From Streptomyces globisporus (GTDB lineage Bacteria > Actinomycetota > Actinomycetes > Streptomycetales > Streptomycetaceae), in assembly GCA_014649555.1 (NCBI GenBank), contig BMTG01000003.1, positions 310,001 to 374,000 of the forward strand: DNA of 64,000 nt, written 5' to 3'. The translations under genes and the position numbers were made by a program. This document shows, one piece after another, positions 1 through 8,355 of the stretch. The notes beneath the pieces are model-generated. The model did no database searches. It worked only from the letters and a program-made list of their open reading frames with translations, and was not told the DNA's origin. How positions within the stretch are numbered: position 1 is the stretch's first letter; each line of letters opens with the position of its first letter.

Positions 1-130
1 TTCCTCTGGGAAGCCCCCTGAGCCGGCGTCCACCGGCTGGCAGCTCCGCTGTCCGCGCTCCAGCCCCGGGCACTCCCCTCCACGACGGCCGTTCCGCCGT
101 CCCGTACACGAATCGCTGAGAGGAACCGCA

Positions 131-862
131 TTGCTTGTAGCTGCCCCGCCCGCCTCGGCCGTGCATATCGTCTGGGACTGGAACGGAACCCTGCTGGACG
201 ACCTCGACCACATGGTCGACGCCGTGAGCGCCTGCCAGGAGGCCATCGGCGAACCGCCCGTCGATGCGTCCACCTACCGGCGTCAGCACTGCTTGCCCGG
301 CCGCGCCTTCCACGACCGCCTCTGCGGACGCCCCGTGACCGACGCCGAATGGCCCACCATCACGCGCACGTTCGCCGAGCACATGGCAGCCCGGAAGCCG
401 CCCCTCCGCGCCGGGGCCACCCGGCTACTGGAATCGGTCTCTCGCCGGAAACACACCCAGTCCCTGCTGTCCCTCACCGACGATCCGCAGCTGCGACGGG
501 AGGTGGAACAGACCGGGCTGACCAACGTCTTCGAGCGGATCGACGGACGGCACGAACCGGGCACCCCGAAGTCCGAAGCCCTGCGGAGCCATTTGGCTGC
601 CCTGGGCGAACCGGATCGGCGCCGGGTAGTGCTGATCGGCGACACCACCGACGACGCCGAGGCGGCCCGGACGTGCGGCGTACGTGCTTTCCTGCACACC
701 GGGGGTTTCGAGCCCCTGGAGAAGTTGCGTACCGCGGGAGCGCCCGTCGTCGACAGCTTGACCGCAGCGGCCCAGCTCGCCGTCGAACATCCCACCCGCA
801 CATCTGAGCAGCCCACCATCCCGGACGTCGTGCGGGGCCGTAATACGCGCCGCCACCGCTGA
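131..862 (+). CDS. HAD-superfamily phosphatase
   Basis: Predicted cytosolic phosphohydrolase of the HAD superfamily, 243 aa. Motif I is DWNGTLLDD (residues 16-24), with both catalytic aspartates (DxNGT is the usual variant for phosphatases of this group). A cap region follows. Motif II is in SLLSLTDD, a lysine lies in the GTPKSEAL segment (motif III), and motif IV is LIGDTTDD near residue 178. The TTG start at 131 is preceded by AGAGG at 119-123, 7 nt away; a GTG at 161 has no ribosome site. It opens a + strand run of element-type genes, so its substrate is unlikely to be central metabolism; I cannot name it. The last 25 residues are low-complexity and basic. Confidence 0.85.
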   Translation: MLVAAPPASAVHIVWDWNGTLLDDLDHMVDAVSACQEAIGEPPVDASTYRRQHCLPGRAFHDRLCGRPVTDAEWPTITRTFAEHMAARKPPLRAGATRLLESVSRRKHTQSLLSLTDDPQLRREVEQTGLTNVFERIDGRHEPGTPKSEALRSHLAALGEPDRRRVVLIGDTTDDAEAARTCGVRAFLHTGGFEPLEKLRTAGAPVVDSLTAAAQLAVEHPTRTSEQPTIPDVVRGRNTRRHR

Positions 863-931
863 CAAGAAGGCCCCCAACGTGAAGCAGCCAGACATCTCCA
901 CCACCCGGGTACCCAGGCACCCGGGTGAGCT

Positions 932-1693
932 GTGACGCGGTTCGCGCCGGACGAACTGGTCCTCGTCTCCCCGCGCCATCTGGCGGGTGCCGGCGTCGAC
1001 AAGATCCGCGATGCCCTCGGTCTCCTCATCAACATGTTCGGCTGGACGGCCGAGAAGCTGCCGCCCGCAGGCCACGTGCTCCTCAACAGCCCGGGCGGCG
1101 AGATGGTCCTCGACTTCACCCCCGACCGACAGGACAGCGTCTGGTGGACGATCGCGCACCACGAGCCCCTCTGGCACGCTGAGTTCACCCGGCAGGTGCC
1201 CGTGGAAGCCATCGCGGCCGTCACCCAGACCCTGCCCCAGGTGCTGGGCGACGACCGGTATGCCGACCGCATCCCCTTCGCCAACGAGTACCCGGCCAGT
1301 ATCGCCAAGGGCCGCGGGTGGGCAATACAGAGCGCCGCGCACGGCACGACGTGGACCTCACCCGACGGACACTGCAAGGTCGAACACACCGCGGATACCG
1401 AGCACACCTGGCGGTTCACGCACTCGGTCCACGACGGTTTCGACACGGACTGGTCAGCCGTCTTCACCGTGGACACCCCGACCCAGGTCGTCGCACAGTT
1501 CGTGACCCACCTGTCCGATGACCGCCCTGTCGAACGGCGGTTCGCCGACGTGCCCGCTGCCGCCCTGGACGCAGCCGTGATCACTCCCGTCCGCAACAGC
1601 GGGCCCAGCACTCACACCCTGCACCCGATCGAGCGGCTCGGGCACTCCCTCACCTCGGCCGGTCGGTCACCCGGTGCTCATCGCCGTCGCTGA
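932..1693 (+). CDS. DUF317 family protein
   Basis: A 253-aa protein matching the streptomycete DUF317 family. The tryptophan-rich units around residues 70-90 (DSVWWTIAHHEPLWHAEF) and 125-165 (aromatic-rich, GTTWTSPDGHCKVEHT) are typical. No catalytic motif is visible and the biochemical role of the family is not established. DUF317 genes are common on actinomycete plasmids, integrative elements and their relics, which fits the genes that follow. The GTG start at 932 lies just after a repeat of ACCCGGGT that can fold (901-927). A second DUF317 protein lies at 6807-8183 in the same operon. The C-terminal 30 residues are unlike the rest and may be non-domain tail. Confidence 0.8.
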   Translation: MTRFAPDELVLVSPRHLAGAGVDKIRDALGLLINMFGWTAEKLPPAGHVLLNSPGGEMVLDFTPDRQDSVWWTIAHHEPLWHAEFTRQVPVEAIAAVTQTLPQVLGDDRYADRIPFANEYPASIAKGRGWAIQSAAHGTTWTSPDGHCKVEHTADTEHTWRFTHSVHDGFDTDWSAVFTVDTPTQVVAQFVTHLSDDRPVERRFADVPAAALDAAVITPVRNSGPSTHTLHPIERLGHSLTSAGRSPGAHRRR

Positions 1694-1993
1694 CCCACTG
1701 CGAATCACGGGTACCCCGCCTCCGGCCCGCGGGCGCTCCGCACCGTCCCGCTCCCCTCCGTCCCAACCACCACGTACGGGGCCGCCGGGCTCGACGACGT
1801 GGTGCCCAAGGCCGCGATCGGCTCCACCCCCCCTCGGCTTCCGAGGGGACCTGATGCCCGACCGCGGCACATCAACCGCGCAGGGGCGCCGACTTCACGT
1901 CAGCGACCACGTCACCCGCCTCCTTGTGGCAAGCCCCCGAACCTCATATCTGGAGATCAGCTGCACACCTACGAACCCACCGACCTCGACGAC
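1694..1993 (+). other. Gap before next gene
   Basis: About 300 bases between the DUF317 gene and the start chosen for the next gene. The reading frame of that gene is open back to a GTG at 1799, and GGAG at 1952-1955 lies 5 nt before a CTG at 1961. Part of this stretch may therefore be coding; otherwise I see nothing in it. Confidence 0.4.
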
Positions 1994-2455
1994 ATGTCGC
2001 CACTCCAGGCCCTGGACGCCGTGACTGCGGACGTACACGGTCACCGCATCACCGTGGACAGCACCGGCCTCTTCAACACGACGCGGCACATCGGCCTGCT
2101 GTGCCACCTGGCTGCCCGCATGGCCGCCGACGCCGAGTACCAGCTCTCCCCGAACATCGTGGACCTGCCGCCCGCCGAGCACCTCGGCGCGAGCGCCGGA
2201 CACCTCGGACAGGCCATCGCCCACTACACCCAGGCCCTCGCCCCGCTCCTCGTCCTCACCACCACGGCGCAGGACACGCCACAGCAGAAGCTCAACTCGC
2301 TCGACCATCACAGCCGCCTGCGGAGCCACCTCGACGACGCCGGCCGAGCCCTCGCGGCGGCCCGTACCGTCCTCGCAGTGCCGCCGCCTCTCACCGCTCC
2401 GAGCACACCTGCTCCGGCGCCTCTGCGCGCCCCGGCTGTCCGGAGCCGTGCATGA
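1994..2455 (+). CDS. Hypothetical protein, helical
   Basis: I do not recognise this protein. From ATG 1994 it has 153 aa and is mainly predicted helix: HIGLLCHLAARMAADAEY, then an AGHLGQAIAHYTQALAPLL stretch, then a basic and Pro/Ala-rich tail. There is no signal peptide or membrane segment. The start is uncertain: ATG 1994 has no obvious ribosome site, GGAG at 1952-1955 would serve a non-standard CTG at 1961, and the frame is open to GTG 1799. Its stop overlaps the next start as ATGA, so the two are translationally coupled. The position inside a replication/DNA-modification type operon suggests an element-borne accessory function. Confidence 0.6.
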   Translation: MSPLQALDAVTADVHGHRITVDSTGLFNTTRHIGLLCHLAARMAADAEYQLSPNIVDLPPAEHLGASAGHLGQAIAHYTQALAPLLVLTTTAQDTPQQKLNSLDHHSRLRSHLDDAGRALAAARTVLAVPPPLTAPSTPAPAPLRAPAVRSRA

Positions 2456-3213
2456 CGACACCGCCCAACGACGGCCTCCTGTTCGACGTGGCCGCCCCGC
2501 CCACGCCGGTCGAACGACTGCTGCTACTGGCCGACCAGTACGTACAGCACAACGACACCCTCGACCAGCTCCTGCGCGCCGGTTCCCCGTCCGACCCCGC
2601 CGCCCACGTCGCCTCCGCCCAGCACCTCGCCTCCGCGACCCACGCAGCCATCGAAGCCGTCAGCGACGCGCGGCTGTTTGCGAGCCACGAGCTGGCGGAC
2701 GCGATGTTCCGACTCCAGCAACTCGCCTTCCTGAGCAGCGCTTCCACGGACCACGAACTCCCGATGGCCCGCACGCTGACCGCCCTGGCACCCACAGCAG
2801 CTATCGGTTGCGCCGACACCGTCGCCCGCGAACTCCACCGCCGCCGTGCGCATTCGACCAGCGCTCCCGACCACCGGCTGACCGCCACGCACCACACCGC
2901 CCTGCGGGAGATCGCCCTCGGAAACGTCGTGACAACCAGCTCCCAGGGCCGGGAGTACGTCCACTACCGCGACGAACGCGTCCTGATCGGCACTCTCCGG
3001 TCGCTGGAGGCGAACGGACTCACCGAACGCGTACCGGATTCCGCGCCCTCCGCCTACGTTGACGGACCGCTCCAGGACCGCATCCGTCTCACCTCTATCG
3101 GCGTCACCGCCTTGGCCGCCGTCATCAGCAGCCCTCCCGCCAGTAAGGGGCCCGGCACTGCACCGGCGCCCGCCGCCGCAGCCACGAAAACAGGGGCTGC
3201 CCGGCGCCTCTGA
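2452..3213 (+). CDS. Hypothetical protein, possible wHTH
   Basis: A 253-aa protein starting at ATG 2452, with GGAG at 2442-2445 and an ATGA overlap with the upstream gene. The first half is helical and polar (VERLLLLADQYVQHND). Residues 140-225 look like a winged-helix fold: HHTALREIALGNVVTT, then a short strand segment REYVHYRDERVLIGTL, and RSLEANGLTERV as a candidate recognition and wing region, ending with RIRLTSIGVTALAAV. That pattern is common in small DNA-binding proteins of actinomycete elements. The tail is Pro/Ala-rich. No family name can be given; the DNA-binding idea rests only on this pattern. Confidence 0.7.
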   Translation: MTTPPNDGLLFDVAAPPTPVERLLLLADQYVQHNDTLDQLLRAGSPSDPAAHVASAQHLASATHAAIEAVSDARLFASHELADAMFRLQQLAFLSSASTDHELPMARTLTALAPTAAIGCADTVARELHRRRAHSTSAPDHRLTATHHTALREIALGNVVTTSSQGREYVHYRDERVLIGTLRSLEANGLTERVPDSAPSAYVDGPLQDRIRLTSIGVTALAAVISSPPASKGPGTAPAPAAAATKTGAARRL

Positions 3214-3309
3214 CCGACACTCCCCACCGCTCGGCCGCCCAGCAGCCCGGTCACAAGCGCGGCGCGTCCGAGGCCCCGGTGACGGGCGCTGCTCTCTCCT
3301 CCTGCCCCG

Positions 3310-4350
3310 TTGCACTCCCTGCGGCAGCCGCCAATCCCTCCGTCCGTACCCGCTGCCCCGCCCGGCCCGATTACAGACGAGCCTCACCGAAGGCATGCCC
3401 CACGTTCCCCACCCCCAGGACAGAACATTTCAGACCAGCCTCAATTCCGCGCCCTTTCCCTGGGTGCGGGCGTTCAATCCAGCACTCTCCTCGCCCTGTC
3501 GGCCGAAGGGATTCTCCCCCGGGTCGACTACGCAATTTTCGCCGACACCGGATGGGAACCCGAAGCGGTTTACACCCACCTTGACCGCATGGAAGAAAAG
3601 GTAGCGAAGCCCGCCGGAATCCCCATTCTTCGGGTGTCGTCCGGAAATATTCGCAATGACGCCCTGAACCCGGATCACCGATTCGCATCCATGCCTCTGC
3701 ACATCCTCAACAAGGATGGGCGACCGGGAATGACCCGAAGGCAGTGTACGGGCGAATATAAAATAAAGCCGATAAAGCAGAAAGTTCGCGAACTGCTCGG
3801 ATACCCCTACCCTGCACGTATCCCGAAAGGGGTATTCGTCGAGCAGTGGGTGGGGATCTCCACCGACGAGTTCCACCGGGCCAAAGACGCCGACGTCAAG
3901 TACATGCGCAACCGGCATCCTCTTCTGGACATGTCTTGGAGCCGCACCGAATGCGTTCGATATCTAACCTCTCTCGGGCTTGCCGATACGCCGAAATCGA
4001 GTTGCCTCGGCTGCCCGTTCCACGGAAATGCGCAGTGGCGGCACATCAGGGACGCCTCTCCGTCCGAGTGGGCGGATGTCGTCGAGTTCGACGCGGCCAT
4101 CCGGCAGGGCAATGCCCGCGCCAACGCATCGGGCAACCGACTACTCGGCGAGGCATTCCTGCACCGCTCCCGCGTCCCCCTGAGCCAGGCACCGATTGAC
4201 CATGTGACCGCCGCCGAACGGGCCGCTCTTCACATCGGCGTGGATGAGGCCGACGTGCTGGAGAACGGCGTCGAGGACGGCTGCTCTCCCTGGGCGTGCC
4301 GCGGTGACGCCGACGCGCTGATGCGGGACGACTTCGGACTGGCCACGTGA
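3310..4350 (+). CDS. PP-loop ATPase, PAPS reductase-like
   Basis: Adenine nucleotide alpha-hydrolase (PP-loop) enzyme of the phosphoadenosine-phosphosulfate reductase superfamily, as found on phages and integrative elements rather than in sulfate assimilation. The ATP/PP-binding loop is LSLGAGVQSSTLLAL (about residues 50-64), followed by FADTGWEPEAVY. A conserved CTGEYKIKPIK segment lies near residue 140, and SSCLGCPFHGNAQWR near 235 supplies a Cys pair that could hold metal or sulfur. The TTG start at 3310 is only the longest option; conserved sequence begins near residue 45. It shares a GTGA overlap with the downstream DNA methyltransferase gene, so the pair is co-translated. That coupling suggests a nucleic-acid-modification role, which I infer only. 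Confidence 0.8.
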   Translation: MHSLRQPPIPPSVPAAPPGPITDEPHRRHAPRSPPPGQNISDQPQFRALSLGAGVQSSTLLALSAEGILPRVDYAIFADTGWEPEAVYTHLDRMEEKVAKPAGIPILRVSSGNIRNDALNPDHRFASMPLHILNKDGRPGMTRRQCTGEYKIKPIKQKVRELLGYPYPARIPKGVFVEQWVGISTDEFHRAKDADVKYMRNRHPLLDMSWSRTECVRYLTSLGLADTPKSSCLGCPFHGNAQWRHIRDASPSEWADVVEFDAAIRQGNARANASGNRLLGEAFLHRSRVPLSQAPIDHVTAAERAALHIGVDEADVLENGVEDGCSPWACRGDADALMRDDFGLAT

Positions 4351-5619
4351 TACTTGACCTCTTCGCCGGCCCCGGCGGCTGGAGCAGTGCGCTGCACGTC
4401 CTCGGCGCACGGGACGTCGGCCTGGAATGGGACCAGTGGGCGTGCAAGACCCGTGCTGCCGCAGGCCAGTTGACTATTCGTACCGACGTGGCGATGTATC
4501 CGACCTGGCCGGTCGTCGGCCGCACCCGCGGTGTCATCGCCTCGCCGCCGTGCCAGGCGTGGAGCATGGCCGGCAAGCGCCTCGGCTTGCTTGACCAGCC
4601 CTTGGTGCACGCGGCGGTCGAGGACCTCGCCGCCGGACGCGACACCCGCGAACGCATCCTTGCCGCCTGCCGCGACGAGCGGTCCCTGCTCGCGGCCGAG
4701 CCGATGCGCTACCTGTACGCCCTGAACACGGTCGGCGAGCCCGACTGGGTTGTTATGGAGGAAGTACCGGACGTCCTGCCACTGTGGAAACAGTATGCGG
4801 TCGTCCTGCGCCGTTGGGGGTTCTCCGTCTGGTGCGGGATTCTCAACGCCGCCGACTTCGGCGTTCCGCAGACACGGAGGCGGGCCATCCTCCTGGCCTC
4901 ACGCGTCCGCACGGCGCAGCCTCCCACGCCGACCCACGCTCAACTAGCTGAGCCCGATTCGCTGTTCGGTCCGGGCCGCGCCCGCTGGGTCAGCATGGCC
5001 GAGGCCCTCGGGTGGGGTGCGACCGACCGACCCGTCCCCACTGTCTGCGCCGGTGGCGGCCCCGGGGGCGGGCCTGAACCCCTTCCCCTCGGGCTCCCGC
5101 AAGGCGCTGTCCGATGCCCGGGAGCGGGGTACCTGGACGCCCCGGGCGGACCGTGTGGTCCTGCAGTCCCGCCGCGAAGGACCAGGATGGGCGGCGCGGC
5201 ACGGTACCCGTGAGAACCGGGCCGCCGACGCTCCAGCGCCGACGTTCACCGGCGAGGCGCATCGCTGGACCTGGTCCCTGCGCAACAACAACCAGGCCAA
5301 CGCCACCGTCCGTTCCCTGTCGGAGCCAGCGGGCACCCTGTTCTTCGGGCACCGGGCGAACGAGTGCACCTGGGTCGCCGAACCAACCCCCGTCACGGTG
5401 GAGACCGCGGATACGCCGGCAGTGCCCGAGCCCATACGGATCACCGCCCGCGAGGCCGGACTCCTGCAGACCTTTCCCGCCGACTACCCATGGGCCGGCA
5501 ACAAGGGCCAGCAGTTCTCCCAGATCGGCAACGCCGTACCTCCGCTGCTCGCCGGCCACCTCCTCGCCCCGCACCTCGGCGTCACTCTCGACCCGAACGA
5601 CTTCACCCTCGCCGCCTGA
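4347..5619 (+). pseudogene. C5-cytosine DNA methyltransferase, frameshifted
   Basis: DNA (cytosine-5) methyltransferase transferring methyl from SAM. Visible motifs in order: I (DLFAGPGGWSSALHVLG), IV with the catalytic Cys (SPPCQAWSMAG), VI as MEEVPDV where most relatives have ENVP, VIII (QTRRRAILLA), then in the +1-shifted frame IX/X (ITAREAGLLQTFPADY and QIGNAVPPLLAGHLL). The frame changes between 5056 and 5083, in runs of C and G. Deleting one C of the run at 5079-5082 would read PEPFPSGSRKAL and restore one continuous protein of about 420 aa. The GTG start overlaps the upstream stop, and the stop overlaps the next gene's ATG. It is either a recent inactivation or a sequencing error in the homopolymer. 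Confidence 0.8.
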
Positions 5620-6743
5620 TGCCCGCCGCCCCTGAACCCGACGAGGACGACCTCGACGCCATCACGCCGCCGCCACCGGTGTTCCACATCGAGCAGGCCC
5701 TTCTCGGCGCCCTCCTCCTCGACCCCCACCGTCTCCGCGACGTTAACGGAATCGCCGCAGACTCCTTTTCCACGGCTCCGCACGCCGCCCTGTACGCCGC
5801 GATCAGCACCCTGCCGCCACCCGATCCCGCCGAGCATGCCAAGAACACCAAATGGCTCGACCGCGTCCTCACCCTGGGACGCGAACAGGCGCGCGGACTG
5901 TCCGCCTCCTACCTGCACACCCTCATCCAGGTATGCCCATGGCCCCGCCACGCACCGGCCTACGCACGCATGGTCGAGGCAGAGCACGCCCGCCGCCGCT
6001 TGCAGACGGCCGCCGAACACCTCGTCCAGACCGTTCACGACGCCTCCCTCCCGACCCCCGTCCAGACGGCGCTCGCCGAGGCCGACGCCCTCAGCGCAGT
6101 CGTGGACGACATCGCGAGCCGCTTCCCGCCCCGCGCCGGAGCCCTGCCCCGCACCACGGTCCCACTGCAGGTCGCGCCTAACCGCAGCGAAGCGGTCGAG
6201 GAGGAACAGCTACTGCTCGCCACCGCCACCGCCCACCCCGGCGACATCGAAAACGTCCGCTGGCTACTGCCCGACGACCTCACCGTCCCCTTGCACGCCG
6301 GCCTGTGGCGGTGCCTGACCGCTCTTGTCCGCCGCCGCGAGGCCGTCGACCCCGTCACCGTCCTGTGGGAAGCCCAACAGCGCGGCGTGCTCGACGACGG
6401 AAGCGACCCTCGCGACGTGATCCGCCTGCTGGCCGAACCAGCCGGTTCCCTGGACTACTGGGGCGAACGCACCCTGCAGCGTTCCCTCCTGGCCACCGTC
6501 GACCGGGCCGGCCGACGCATCGAGGCGTACGCCGGCGACTCGGCGAACACCCCGTTCCAGCTGGTCGTCGGTGCCCGCCGCTCTCTCGCCGACATCGCCG
6601 CGATCCGCAGCCGCTGGCAGCACGCCACCGTGCCGGCGCCGGCACGACGGCCCCGACTTGCGCCCCCCGCTCGCGCCGGGCCGCCGACCACCACCACCGC
6701 CGCCGTCGCGCACACCGCCCGGCCCGCGCGAGCTGCCCGCTAG
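5619..6743 (+). CDS. DnaB N-domain-like replication protein
   Basis: A 374-aa protein that appears to contain two copies of the DnaB-helicase N-terminal fold. Copy 1 is HIEQALLGALLLDPHRLRDV with the following helices (about residues 17-115). Copy 2 is EEEQLLLATATAHPGDIENV through ALVRRREAVDPVTVLWEA (about 190-270). The RecA-like helicase core with Walker A/B is absent, so it cannot unwind DNA alone. In DnaB this domain makes the hexamer collar and binds primase, so a loader or adaptor role in element replication is a reasonable inference. ATG 5619 overlaps the methyltransferase stop (TGATG). The C-terminal 40 residues are a Pro/Ala/Thr linker-like tail. Confidence 0.75.
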   Translation: MPAAPEPDEDDLDAITPPPPVFHIEQALLGALLLDPHRLRDVNGIAADSFSTAPHAALYAAISTLPPPDPAEHAKNTKWLDRVLTLGREQARGLSASYLHTLIQVCPWPRHAPAYARMVEAEHARRRLQTAAEHLVQTVHDASLPTPVQTALAEADALSAVVDDIASRFPPRAGALPRTTVPLQVAPNRSEAVEEEQLLLATATAHPGDIENVRWLLPDDLTVPLHAGLWRCLTALVRRREAVDPVTVLWEAQQRGVLDDGSDPRDVIRLLAEPAGSLDYWGERTLQRSLLATVDRAGRRIEAYAGDSANTPFQLVVGARRSLADIAAIRSRWQHATVPAPARRPRLAPPARAGPPTTTTAAVAHTARPARAAR

Positions 6744-6755
6744 CGCCCCGCATAC

Positions 6756-6789
6756 GCCGGTGGCCGGACCCGAAGATCCGGCCACCGGC
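6756..6789 (+). terminator. Perfect 13-bp hairpin in the leader
   Basis: The arms GCCGGTGGCCGGA (6756-6768) and TCCGGCCACCGGC (6777-6789) are perfectly complementary around an 8-nt loop, 17 nt before the next start codon. No U-tract follows, so it may act as an mRNA processing, stability or attenuation element rather than a plain terminator. Confidence 0.6.
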
Positions 6790-6806
6790 AGAAGAGAAGA
6801 CGCTCC

Positions 6807-8183
6807 ATGACAACCACACCCTCCATCGACGCCCACGTCGTCCTCGACGTCCACCCCACGCACTCCAGCGCCGTGACCGCCACCCTGACCGGCACCCAGG
6901 CCCGTATCGCCCATATGGGCCTTGAGGCAGCCGACTGGACCGTCGTAGCGGACAACGTCCTGGCCCTGGTGCGCATCGACTCCGAGGAGCCCTACTGGGC
7001 ACAGGACGCGGCAAAGCACCTAGTCTCCGAGGGGATCACGGTCGAGATCGCTCCTCGGCTCCAGGAGGCCATGGACGAGGAATGGACCTGGGCAAACTAC
7101 CCGATGCCCTGGTGCACCCGCAGCGAAGTCCGGGAGGTCTCCAACGAGGCCCAGAAGATTTACGACGACATTCGCCACGGCCAGCTCCTCATCCACGCCC
7201 ACGCCCACGACGGTTACACCACCGTCGCGGTCGGCACGTACCTCGGCCGCACCGGCAAGTCCGTCTACCTCCACGGCGAGGACCACCTGCGGATGATCGC
7301 CGACACCTTCGATTCACCCGCCCAGGCCATGCTGGCATTCGAGAAGACGCACGGGGCGGAAATGCGCACCGGTCCGGCGCCCCTGACCGCCACCGAGCGC
7401 TCCGCCGCGGAAGCCCGCACCCCGCTCGCTCTCACTACGGCCAAGCCCGAACCGGCTCCGCCGGCGCCGGAGAGCGTCCCCGTCTACCTGGCCGACGCCG
7501 GCGACCACGACGCCCTCTTCGACACCTTCCTCGACGCCCACGGTGACTTCGGGAAGTGGCGGACCTGGTCGGACGAGACGACACACGCCATCCACGAGTC
7601 CCAGACCCTGCGCATCGAGCACGTCCACGAAACCCAGGCCCGCGAGACCGCATGGACCGTTGCCGCCTACGAGACCCCCGTCTCCAACCGCATGTGGGTC
7701 CTCACCGCGACCAGCGCCACCCCCGCTCCGGTGCTTCAGGAACTGCTGAGCAACCTGGCCGACGGCGACGGCTGGGACACCGCGGTCGGTGCCCCGGTGG
7801 ACGAGAAGGCGGTCACCGCTGCCACCCAGCCGCTCTCCGACGCCGGCTGGAAGCACACCGTGGACGGACGCTGGATCCGCTGGACATCGCCCACCGGGGA
7901 CGCGGGCGTCCTTTTCGATGCCTTCGCCGCCCAGCGGCTGAGCCAGACCCTGGACACCTGGACCATCTGGGCCGGACCCGACCCGGACCGGCCCACCTGG
8001 GCCGTCACCGCGTCCCCGCACACCCCGAGTTCGCTGCTGTCCGACCTCTCCGAGACCCTCGCCCACGACACCGGACTCCGCCGCCCCCGAACCGCAGGCA
8101 CCGGACGCAGGACGAGCCTCGTCACGGGCCCACCAGCCATGCCAGTGGTCGCGGCCACCTCCGCCGCCTGCCGTTCACGCTGA
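6807..8183 (+). CDS. DUF317 family protein, two repeats
   Basis: A 458-aa protein. The N-terminal 190 residues are a separate module, DNVLALVRIDSEEPYWAQDA through a TTVAVGTYLGRTGKSVYLHG strand pair, with HAHAHDG in between. DUF317-type units follow at about residues 225-300 and 310-415 (KHTVDGRWIRWTSPTGDAGV, TWTIWAGPDPDRPTWAVTAS). The start at 6807 has a purine-rich ribosome site (AGAAGAGAAG). After about residue 425 the sequence loses DUF317 character (RRPRTAGTGRRTSLVTG), which may mean a small frameshift near the end. It is the last gene of the element operon, running into a strong terminator. Function unknown. Confidence 0.75.
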   Translation: MTTTPSIDAHVVLDVHPTHSSAVTATLTGTQARIAHMGLEAADWTVVADNVLALVRIDSEEPYWAQDAAKHLVSEGITVEIAPRLQEAMDEEWTWANYPMPWCTRSEVREVSNEAQKIYDDIRHGQLLIHAHAHDGYTTVAVGTYLGRTGKSVYLHGEDHLRMIADTFDSPAQAMLAFEKTHGAEMRTGPAPLTATERSAAEARTPLALTTAKPEPAPPAPESVPVYLADAGDHDALFDTFLDAHGDFGKWRTWSDETTHAIHESQTLRIEHVHETQARETAWTVAAYETPVSNRMWVLTATSATPAPVLQELLSNLADGDGWDTAVGAPVDEKAVTAATQPLSDAGWKHTVDGRWIRWTSPTGDAGVLFDAFAAQRLSQTLDTWTIWAGPDPDRPTWAVTASPHTPSSLLSDLSETLAHDTGLRRPRTAGTGRRTSLVTGPPAMPVVAATSAACRSR

Positions 8184-8212
8184 TCATCGGCATACGAGAG
8201 CAGGGCAACATA

Positions 8213-8251
8213 GCGGGGGATCGCCGGTTAGCCAAACCGGCGATCCCCCGC
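8213..8251 (+). terminator. 17-bp perfect stem, bidirectional terminator
   Basis: The left arm at 8213-8229 and right arm at 8235-8251 are perfectly complementary over 17 bp with a 5-nt loop (AGCCA). It lies between two convergent genes and could terminate both. The core GGATCGCCGGTT...AACCGGCGATCC is repeated exactly at 48778-48806, next to a paralogous gene. Confidence 0.85.
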
Positions 8252-8355
8252 ACCATTGATAGTCCACCGCCACGCCCCACTCGCCCGTCGAAAGGCACTA
8301 CCCCACGACCTCAGAGCAGCCCCGAAACGGCCACGGCCATGCCGCCAGCGGGCGA

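Noticed and set aside
901-927. Foldable ACCCGGGT repeats before the first DUF317 gene as a riboswitch
   Set aside because: Simple short palindromes only; no conserved riboswitch core that I recognise.
283-1611. 442-residue minus-strand open frame over the first two genes
   Set aside because: Low-complexity Ser/Arg-rich shadow; the plus-strand HAD and DUF317 genes explain the region.
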